Of a stretch of 12,184 bases of DNA, positions 6,528 through 12,184 are shown in pieces. The notes beneath the pieces are model-generated. The model was not told where the DNA came from and did no database searches. It saw nothing but the letters and a program-made list of their open reading frames with translations. The stretch lies in contig CAJGCJ010000049.1 in the NCBI GenBank assembly GCA_904501775.1, positions 1 to 12,184 on the forward strand, read 5' to 3'. The DNA comes from an uncultured Bacteroidaceae bacterium (lineage in GTDB: Bacteria; Bacteroidota; Bacteroidia; Bacteroidales; Bacteroidaceae). Each line of letters begins with the position of its first letter. Positions within the stretch are counted from its first letter, which is position 1. Made by a program: the position numbers and the translations under genes.

Positions 6528-7972
6528 AAAAAAAGAATAACAACATATTCAAGAAGATAGCTGACAAAGCCTACGAGTATGGCTTTTTCAGCAATGTAAA
6601 CACCGACATCATCGAGCGCGGACTCAACGAGGATGTAATAAGACTTATATCATCTAAGAAGAACGAGCCGCAATGGATGCTTGAGTTCCGTTTACAGGCC
6701 TACCGTTATTGGCTCACACTTGAAATGCCCACATGGGCCCATTTAAACATTCCGCCAATAGATTATCAGGCAATATCATATTATGCCGACCCCACCAAGA
6801 AGAGCAAGGAGAACAAGAACAAAGAGATAGACCCCGAGTTGATGAAGACATTCGAGAAGCTGGGTATACCTCTTGAGGAACGTTTGGCGCTTAGCGGAAC
6901 AGCCGTAGATGCAGTCATGGACTCGGTGTCGGTAAAGACCACATTCAAGGAAGAACTTAAAGAAAAGGGTATTATATTCTGCTCAATGAGCGAAGCAATA
7001 CAGGAGTACCCCGACCTTGTACAGAAATATCTTGGCAGCGTGGTCAACTACCGCGACAATTTCTTTGCAGCACTCAACAGTGCAGTATTCAGCGACGGTT
7101 CATTTGTGTACATCCCCAAGGGAGTGCGCTGCCCCATGGAACTTTCGACATACTTCAGAATAAATGCGGCAAACACAGGACAGTTCGAGCGCACGCTCAT
7201 TGTAGCCGATGACAACAGCTATGTATCGTACCTTGAGGGCTGTACAGCCCCCATGCGCGACGAGAATCAGCTGCACGCCGCAATAGTAGAGATAATCGTA
7301 TGCGAAAATGCCGAAGTCAAATACAGCACCGTACAGAACTGGTATCCCGGCAATGCCGACGGAGAGGGCGGAGTATATAATTTTGTAACCAAACGTGGAG
7401 ACTGCCGAGGCAACAACAGCAAGCTATCGTGGACTCAGGTAGAGACCGGCTCGGCCATCACATGGAAATATCCCAGCTGCATACTGCGTGGCGACAATTC
7501 ACAGGGAGAGTTCTACTCGGTAGCCGTAACCAACAACTACCAGCAGGCCGACACCGGCACCAAGATGATACATCTTGGCCGAAACACCCGAAGCACCATA
7601 ATAAGCAAAGGTATTTCGGCAGGCAAGAGCCAGAACTCATATCGTGGTCTTGTGCGTGTAAGCAAGAATGCCGACAATGCCCGCAACTACAGCCAATGCG
7701 ACTCACTGTTGCTTGGAAGCAAATGCGGTGCACACACATTCCCCTACATGGACATCCATAACGACAATGCCGTTATAGAGCACGAGGCTACAACATCAAA
7801 GATATCAGAAGACCAGCTCTTCTACTGCAACCAACGCGGCATAGGCACTGAAGAGGCCATAGGACTCATTGTCAACGGATATGCCAAGGAAGTGCTCAAC
7901 AAGCTGCCGATGGAGTTTGCAATAGAAGCCCAGAAACTGCTGAGTGTCTCACTTGAAGGCTCGGTAGGATAA
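6524..7972 (+). CDS. sufB: Fe-S cluster assembly scaffold SufB
   Basis: 482 residues, normal for SufB. SufB forms the SufBC2D complex in the cytoplasm, receives persulfide sulfur made by SufS, and builds nascent Fe-S clusters. The N-terminal helical domain is followed by the beta-helix core (about 190-400). Visible landmarks are LEGCTAP with C240, which appears to match the sulfur-accepting C254 of E. coli; C392 in SQCDSLLLG, which by spacing matches E. coli C405; and IEHEATTSK with E419-H420-E421, corresponding to the E. coli E432-H433-E434 group. The end SEDQLFYCNQRGI is typical. These alignments are from memory and spacing. The start overlaps the cvpA stop by four bases, with no Shine-Dalgarno motif, so translation probably depends on coupling. 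Confidence 0.97.
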   Translation: MKKKNNNIFKKIADKAYEYGFFSNVNTDIIERGLNEDVIRLISSKKNEPQWMLEFRLQAYRYWLTLEMPTWAHLNIPPIDYQAISYYADPTKKSKENKNKEIDPELMKTFEKLGIPLEERLALSGTAVDAVMDSVSVKTTFKEELKEKGIIFCSMSEAIQEYPDLVQKYLGSVVNYRDNFFAALNSAVFSDGSFVYIPKGVRCPMELSTYFRINAANTGQFERTLIVADDNSYVSYLEGCTAPMRDENQLHAAIVEIIVCENAEVKYSTVQNWYPGNADGEGGVYNFVTKRGDCRGNNSKLSWTQVETGSAITWKYPSCILRGDNSQGEFYSVAVTNNYQQADTGTKMIHLGRNTRSTIISKGISAGKSQNSYRGLVRVSKNADNARNYSQCDSLLLGSKCGAHTFPYMDIHNDNAVIEHEATTSKISEDQLFYCNQRGIGTEEAIGLIVNGYAKEVLNKLPMEFAIEAQKLLSVSLEGSVG

Positions 7973-7988
7973 TAACAAAGAAAATACA

Positions 7989-8744
7989 ATGGAGAATCTA
8001 ATAGAGATAAAGAACCTGCATGCCAGCATCGATGGCAAAGAGATATTAAAAGGAATAGACCTTACAGTAAAGCCGGGCGAGGTACACGCCATAATGGGTC
8101 CCAACGGCTCGGGCAAGAGTACCTTGAGCAACGTGCTTGTAGGACATCCTGCATATACCGTAACCGAGGGTGAAATCATATATAAAGGAGAGAACCTGCT
8201 TGCACTGAGCCCCGAAGAGCGCAGCCATGCAGGAATATTTCTCTCATTCCAATATCCGGTAGAAATTTCGGGAGTAAGCATGACCAATTTCATGCGTGCA
8301 GCCATAAACGCAAAGCGCGAAGCTCTTGGCCAGCCTGCCATGAGCGCAGCCGACTTCCTGAAGCTGATGCGTGACAAGCGTGCACTTGTAAACCTCGACA
8401 GCAAGCTCGCCAACCGTTCGGTAAACGAAGGTTTCAGCGGCGGTGAGAAAAAGCGCAACGAGATTTTCCAGATGGCTATGCTTGAGCCAACTCTCAGCAT
8501 TCTCGACGAGACCGACTCGGGACTCGACATCGACGCACTGCGCATCGTAGCCGAAGGTGTAAACAAACTTAAACGCCCCGAGACCTCGACAATCGTAATA
8601 ACACACTACCAGCGTCTGCTCGACTACATCAAACCCGACATTGTACATGTGCTGTACAACGGAAAGATTGTAAAGACAGCAGGCCCCGAATTGGCATTGG
8701 AGCTCGAGGAGCGTGGCTACGATTGGATAAAAAACCCACAATAA
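7989..8744 (+). CDS. sufC: Fe-S assembly ATPase SufC
   Basis: 251 residues. This ABC-type ATPase powers conformational change of the SufBCD scaffold; it is soluble, not a transporter. Walker A is GPNGSGKST (37-45), the Q-loop region is SFQYP (86-90), the ABC signature is FSGGEKKRNEI (149-159), Walker B is ILDETDSGLD (171-180), and the H-loop histidine is H206 in ITHYQRLLDY. FSGGEKKRNE and ITHYQRLL are diagnostic of SufC as opposed to other ABC ATPases. The gene lies 16 bp after sufB and 7 bp before sufD. All catalytic motifs are intact. Confidence 0.98.
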   Translation: MENLIEIKNLHASIDGKEILKGIDLTVKPGEVHAIMGPNGSGKSTLSNVLVGHPAYTVTEGEIIYKGENLLALSPEERSHAGIFLSFQYPVEISGVSMTNFMRAAINAKREALGQPAMSAADFLKLMRDKRALVNLDSKLANRSVNEGFSGGEKKRNEIFQMAMLEPTLSILDETDSGLDIDALRIVAEGVNKLKRPETSTIVITHYQRLLDYIKPDIVHVLYNGKIVKTAGPELALELEERGYDWIKNPQ

Positions 8745-8751
8745 AGGAGCG

Positions 8752-10095
8752 ATGAACAACGAGAAGGAGTATATATCAATATTTGAACAACACCGCAGCC
8801 TCATTGACGGCCCCTGCGCACCGTTGCTCAATACCCATCGCGATGCTGCATTCAAGAAGTTTGCAGCACAGGGGTTTCCCTCTACAAAAGACGAGGCCTA
8901 CCGACGCACAGCCGTAGACAAACTGTTCGCCACCGACTATGGAATGAACATCAACCGCATAGCCGCACCGGTGAACCCGCACGATGTATTCACCTGCGAC
9001 GTGCCTAACCTGAGCACACGTCAGGAGTTCATTGTCAACGACAGCTACTTCAAGAACGAGAGGAACAAGAACACCCTACCCGAAGGAGTGCTTATAGGCA
9101 GTCTTAACGAATATGCCACTACGCACAGCGAGCTGCTTGCCCCCTACTACAACACACTTGCCTGCGAGGGTGACAGCATAGCCCAGTTCAACACATCGTT
9201 TGCACAAGACGGTCTGCTGATATACATTCCCCGTAGAGTGGCGATTGAAGAGACTATACAGCTTGTAACACTGCTGCAAAGCAACATAGAGCTAATGAGC
9301 AACAGACGAATCCTTGTTGTTCTCGAAGAGGGAGCCAAAGCCAACCTGCTCATCTGCGACCACTCGTCGGGAAACAAACATTCGTTATCGACACAGGTAA
9401 TAGAGATATTCATAAAAGAGAACGCATCGCTTAACCTGTTCGAACTGGAAGAGACCAACAGCAACAACAGCCGCATCTCGCAGCTGTATGTAAAGCAGCA
9501 TGCCAACAGCACATTCAACAACTGCAACATAACACTCATAAACGGCCTCACACGCAACAGCACACAGGTGACACTTGCAGGCGAAGGAGCCGAGACAAAC
9601 CTCACCGGACTTGCCATATGCGACAAGGAGCAGCACACCGACAACTACACTATTGTCGACCACAAGGTGGGACATTGCAAGAGTTCCGAGCTATACAAAT
9701 ACGTTCTTGATGAACATTCAACAGGAGTATTCACCGGCAAGATGCTCATCCGTCAGGACGCTCAACAGACCGTCTCGCAACAGACCAACCGTAACCTGTG
9801 TCTGACAAAATGCGCACACATGTATGCACAGCCGCAGCTCGAGATTTACGCCGACGACGTAAAGTGCAGCCACGGCTCAACAGTGGGACAGCTCGACGAA
9901 AATGCCCTTTTCTACATGCAGCAACGCGGTATACCCATTGACGAGGCACGCCATCTGCTGATGTATGCATTCGCCGGTGAAGTGATAGAGAACATCACAA
10001 TAGACGCCCTGCGCGAACGCCTGCACATACTTGTAGAGAAACGTTTCCGCGGCGAATTGAACCGTTGCAAGGGATGTGCCCTTTGCAAGCAATGA
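8752..10095 (+). CDS. sufD: Fe-S cluster assembly protein SufD
   Basis: 447 residues. SufD is the SufB paralogue in the SufBC2D complex and helps with iron entry and cluster formation. The core is a beta-helix. The most diagnostic part is the C-terminal block QPQLEIYADDVKCSHGSTVG followed by LDENALFYMQQRGIP; H374 in CSHG corresponds by position to the functional H360 of E. coli SufD. The protein ends with RCKGCALCKQ, giving C439, C442 and C445 in a CxxCxxC pattern, a possible metal or redox site not needed in E. coli SufD. A purine-rich AAGGAG (8744-8749) precedes the ATG but is only 2 bases away, too close for a normal Shine-Dalgarno site. Confidence 0.96.
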   Translation: MNNEKEYISIFEQHRSLIDGPCAPLLNTHRDAAFKKFAAQGFPSTKDEAYRRTAVDKLFATDYGMNINRIAAPVNPHDVFTCDVPNLSTRQEFIVNDSYFKNERNKNTLPEGVLIGSLNEYATTHSELLAPYYNTLACEGDSIAQFNTSFAQDGLLIYIPRRVAIEETIQLVTLLQSNIELMSNRRILVVLEEGAKANLLICDHSSGNKHSLSTQVIEIFIKENASLNLFELEETNSNNSRISQLYVKQHANSTFNNCNITLINGLTRNSTQVTLAGEGAETNLTGLAICDKEQHTDNYTIVDHKVGHCKSSELYKYVLDEHSTGVFTGKMLIRQDAQQTVSQQTNRNLCLTKCAHMYAQPQLEIYADDVKCSHGSTVGQLDENALFYMQQRGIPIDEARHLLMYAFAGEVIENITIDALRERLHILVEKRFRGELNRCKGCALCKQ

Positions 10096-10097
10096 AT

Positions 10098-10107
10098 AGG
10101 GAGGGAA
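10098..10107 (+). promoter_or_regulatory. Shine-Dalgarno-like site of sufS
   Basis: AGGGAGGGAA lies just upstream of the sufS ATG at 10112, with about 7 bases between AGGGAGG and the start codon. That is good spacing for anti-Shine-Dalgarno pairing. Such sites are uncommon in Bacteroidota, whose ribosomes mostly ignore them, so function is uncertain. Confidence 0.5.
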
Positions 10108-10111
10108 TAGA

Positions 10112-11323
10112 ATGGTTGACATACACAACATACGCGCACAATTCCCCATACTGGAACAACAGGTACACGGCAAGCCGCTGATATACCTCGACAACGCAGC
10201 CACGACCCAGAAGCCACGCTGCGTGATAGACTCTATCTCGGAGTGCTACACAACCATAAACGCCAATGTGCACCGTGGCATACACCACCTGTCACAAAAG
10301 GCGACCGAGCAGTTCGAAGAGGCACGCAACATTGTACGCCGTTTCATCAATGCGGCACATGGGCATGAGGTAATCTTTACCCGCGGAACGACAGAAAGCA
10401 TAAATCTGGTTGCAACATCATTCGGCAACACATTCCTCAAAGCAGGCGACGAGGTTATAATATCCACTATGGAGCACCACAGCAACATAGTACCTTGGCA
10501 GATGCTTAGAGAGCGCATAGGAATAACATTAAAGGTTATTCCCTTGAGGGAAGATGCCACACTCGACATCGAAGCCTATAAGTCGATGTTTACTGAACGC
10601 ACCAGACTTGTAAGCATCACACATGTATCGAACGTACTTGGAGCCACCAACCCAATCAAGGAGTGTATAGAAATAGCACACAGCCACGATGTACCCTTTC
10701 TTGTGGATGCAGCACAGAGCGTTCCGCACATAAAGATAGATGTTCAGGAATTGGATGCCGACTTTATGGCATTCAGCGGCCACAAGGTATATGCACCTAC
10801 AGGCATAGGAGTATTATACGGCAAGGAGAAATGGTTGAACATGATGCAGCCCTATCATGGCGGAGGTGAGATGATACAGACAGTAAGATTCGAGCACACC
10901 ACATACAACGAATTGCCATACAAGTTTGAAGCAGGCACACCCGACTATGTAGGCGCAATAGCACTTGGCAAAGCACTTGAGTTTGTTGCATCAATAGGCA
11001 TTGATAACATAGCAATGCACGAGCATCAGCTGACACAGTATGCACTGCAGCGCTTGGGCGAGATTGAGGGCATGCGCATTATGGGACAGCCCGACAGTTC
11101 GGCCATATCCTTTTTGGTAGGCAACATACACCCGGCCGACATGGGTACACTGCTCGACCATCTGGGCATAGCCATACGTACAGGACACCACTGCGCACAA
11201 CCGCTTATCGACCACTTAGGAATACCGGGCACAGTGCGTGCTTCGTTTGCAGTATACAACACCAAGGAAGAGATTGACATTCTTATAGATGGTATAAAGC
11301 GTGTGGCACGTATGTTTGCCTAA
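10112..11323 (+). CDS. sufS: Cysteine desulfurase SufS
   Basis: 403 residues, a group II NifS-like, PLP-dependent aminotransferase-fold enzyme. It converts L-cysteine to L-alanine and leaves a persulfide on its active-site cysteine for Fe-S assembly. Visible features are the N-terminal YLDNAATTQKP (25-35), EHHSN with the PLP-stacking histidine (H122 or H123), LVDAAQSVPH with D199 and Q202, the Schiff-base lysine K225 in FSGHKVYAPTGIG, and C361 in RTGHHCAQP. RTGHHCAQP is the short group II active-site loop, which separates SufS from IscS/NifS. All catalytic residues are present. The enzyme normally needs a SufE or SufU partner, which is not encoded in this window. It lies 16 bp after sufD and is probably cotranscribed with it. 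Confidence 0.97.
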   Translation: MVDIHNIRAQFPILEQQVHGKPLIYLDNAATTQKPRCVIDSISECYTTINANVHRGIHHLSQKATEQFEEARNIVRRFINAAHGHEVIFTRGTTESINLVATSFGNTFLKAGDEVIISTMEHHSNIVPWQMLRERIGITLKVIPLREDATLDIEAYKSMFTERTRLVSITHVSNVLGATNPIKECIEIAHSHDVPFLVDAAQSVPHIKIDVQELDADFMAFSGHKVYAPTGIGVLYGKEKWLNMMQPYHGGGEMIQTVRFEHTTYNELPYKFEAGTPDYVGAIALGKALEFVASIGIDNIAMHEHQLTQYALQRLGEIEGMRIMGQPDSSAISFLVGNIHPADMGTLLDHLGIAIRTGHHCAQPLIDHLGIPGTVRASFAVYNTKEEIDILIDGIKRVARMFA

Positions 11324-11332
11324 GCTGTAAGG

Positions 11333-11340
11333 AAAGGGGG
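11333..11340 (+). promoter_or_regulatory. Shine-Dalgarno-like site of rnhB
   Basis: A G-rich run (AAAGGGGG) ends about 7 bases before the ATG at 11348, within the 24-base gap after sufS. It resembles a ribosome-binding site and supports the 11348 start over the in-frame ATG at 11363. As with sufS, such sites are unusual for the phylum. Confidence 0.4.
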
Positions 11341-11347
11341 AATAGCA

Positions 11348-11968
11348 ATGCTTAAATTATACATGAACGAGGGAATAATCGAAGCAGGCTGCGACGAGGC
11401 CGGCCGAGGTTGTCTTGCCGGTGACGTATATGCAGCAGCAGTTATTCTGCCGCACGATTTCAGGAACGAGATGCTGAACGACAGCAAACAGCTCAACGAG
11501 TCGCAGCGCTATCGACTGCGCGAAGTGATAGAGCGCGAATCCCTCGCTTGGGCTTTAGGCATTGTGACAGCAAAAGAGATTGACCGCATAAACATTCTTC
11601 GTGCATCTATACTTGCAATGCACCGTGCTGTAGAACAGCTGAAGATAGTACCACAGCACCTGCTTATAGATGGAAACAAGTTCAATCCCTATCCCGGAAT
11701 ACCGCACACCATCGTTATAAAAGGTGATGCCACATACATGAGCATAGCAGCCGCATCCGTCCTTGCCAAGACCTACCGCGACGACTATATGATGCAACTT
11801 GCAAAAGAGTACCCACAATACGACTGGGAGAGCAACAAAGGCTACCCGACAGCAAAGCATCGCGCTGCGATAAAAGAGTTCGGTGTGACACCCCACCACA
11901 GGCTCAGCTACAATCTTTTGGGCAACGAACCCAAACAGCTGGAACTTAATTTTGACTTCGAAAATTAA
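11348..11968 (+). CDS. rnhB: Ribonuclease HII
   Basis: 206 residues, normal for bacterial RNase HII. It cuts the RNA strand of RNA/DNA hybrids and removes single ribonucleotides from DNA. The family signature IEAGCDEAGRG is at 11-21, with catalytic D16 and E17 and the substrate-sensing GRG. The other acidic residues are D108 (LLIDGN) and D127 (KGDATY), followed by SIAAASVLAKTYRD (132-145) and the conserved tyrosine of GYPT (165-168). NDSKQLN (44-50) is also typical. It is the last gene of the operon, and its product is unrelated to SUF chemistry. I see no degeneration. Confidence 0.97.
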   Translation: MLKLYMNEGIIEAGCDEAGRGCLAGDVYAAAVILPHDFRNEMLNDSKQLNESQRYRLREVIERESLAWALGIVTAKEIDRINILRASILAMHRAVEQLKIVPQHLLIDGNKFNPYPGIPHTIVIKGDATYMSIAAASVLAKTYRDDYMMQLAKEYPQYDWESNKGYPTAKHRAAIKEFGVTPHHRLSYNLLGNEPKQLELNFDFEN

Positions 11969-11983
11969 AAAAAATGTTTTTTT
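11967..11983 (+). terminator. Possible weak A/T-only terminator after rnhB
   Basis: Eight A residues (11967-11974), TG, then seven T residues (11977-11983) follow the rnhB stop codon. They could form a short A-U hairpin ending in a U-tract. With no GC pairs and almost no loop it would be unstable, so termination here is doubtful. No better terminator is visible before the window ends. Confidence 0.25.
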
Positions 11984-11984
11984 A

Positions 11985-12011
11985 TAAATAAATAAATAAA
12001 TAAATAAATAA
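11985..12011. repeat. (TAAA)n simple sequence repeat
   Basis: 27 bases consisting of six full TAAA units plus TAA, starting 16 bases after the rnhB stop. Tetranucleotide tracts like this are prone to slippage. It ends 2 bases before TATTTTTG (12014-12021), which fits the TAnnTTTG -7 consensus on the plus strand but has no TTTG at the -33 position, so a promoter there is not supported. Confidence 0.9.
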
Positions 12012-12184
12012 CCTATTTTTGGAATAATCTCATAATCCGCTAAGAATAAGAAGTTTATGCGGAAAGTTCAAGAACGAGGTAATGAGTTGGCAACTGTTCT
12101 GATTTCTACATACTTGCGTGATTTGCATTGATGTACAACTCATCTTGGAACAAAGGTACAACTTTTTTATGAACGAGCAAAAGG
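12012..12184. other. Intergenic region without a convincing gene
   Basis: No ORF here has recognisable similarity. Two short ORFs exist: 12057-12131 plus (24 codons, MRKVQERGNELATVLISTYL... to TGA) and 12030-12143 minus (37 codons, starting MSCTSMQITQVCRNQNSC...). Either could be a gene remnant, a small peptide or chance. A TCCGC/GCGGA inverted pair (12036-12040 and 12059-12063) could close a small imperfect hairpin. The minus-strand promoter at the right edge would transcribe this stretch towards rnhB, so an untranslated RNA is possible. Confidence 0.4.
12151..12181 (-). promoter_or_regulatory. Consensus Bacteroidota promoter, minus strand
   Basis: On the minus strand, TTTG (12181-12178) is followed after 19 bases by TACCTTTG (12158-12151), a full match to the Bacteroidota -33/-7 consensus. 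Transcription would start near 12145 and run left towards the rnhB 3' end. The only ORF directly behind it is the 37-codon one starting at 12143, which would be almost leaderless. The real transcript is unknown. Confidence 0.6.

Noticed and set aside
7989..8744. SufC as an ABC transporter ATPase
   Set aside because: FSGGEKKRNE, ITHYQRLL and the sufB/sufD neighbours are specific to SufC; no permease gene is present.
7949..8855. Two minus-strand ORFs of about 200 codons opposite sufC and the start of sufD
   Set aside because: They overlap each other and intact Suf genes, have no recognisable motifs and no promoter; shadows.
12057..12131. 24-codon plus-strand ORF as a gene
   Set aside because: Too short, no recognisable family, no full promoter; kept only as a note in the intergenic description.

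Overview
The window looks like a chromosomal segment of a Bacteroidales (Bacteroidota) bacterium, probably gut-associated. The evidence is the housekeeping gene order rimP-nusA-infB-cvpA-sufB-sufC-sufD-sufS-rnhB, promoters of the Bacteroidota form TTTG-N19..20-TAnnTTTG, a BspA-type leucine-rich-repeat gene beside the operon, and an IF2 with a long charged N-terminal linker. I cannot assign a genus.

Layout: bases 1-142 are one perfect inverted repeat (71 + 71 bp) that starts exactly at the window edge. It holds a terminator-like core and the last codons of the adjacent gene twice, in mirror image. Bases 113-1072 (minus) encode a BspA-like LRR_5 protein. Bases 1073-1281 form a divergent intergenic region with a consensus plus-strand promoter followed within about 20 bases by an intrinsic terminator, so it could yield a tiny RNA or act as an attenuator for the operon. 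Bases 1282-11968 carry nine tightly packed plus-strand genes with gaps of -4 to 55 bp. Bases 11969-12184 hold no convincing gene; they contain a (TAAA)n tract and a good minus-strand promoter at the right edge.

The operon joins two functional blocks. RimP (30S maturation), NusA (elongation and termination factor) and IF2 (initiator tRNA loading) serve transcription and translation. SufB, SufC, SufD and SufS make up the SUF iron-sulfur assembly core: SufS takes sulfur from cysteine, and SufBCD is the ATP-dependent scaffold. A CvpA-family membrane protein lies between the blocks, and RNase HII closes the operon. No SufE/SufU or SufA gene is present here.

The gene content is ordinary and conserved. 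I found no convincing new multi-gene system. The items most worth a second look are the edge palindrome, the promoter-terminator leader, a duplicated short motif in the IF2 linker, the 26-bp palindrome between infB and cvpA, Shine-Dalgarno-like sites confined to the last three genes, and the unexplained right-hand intergenic region.
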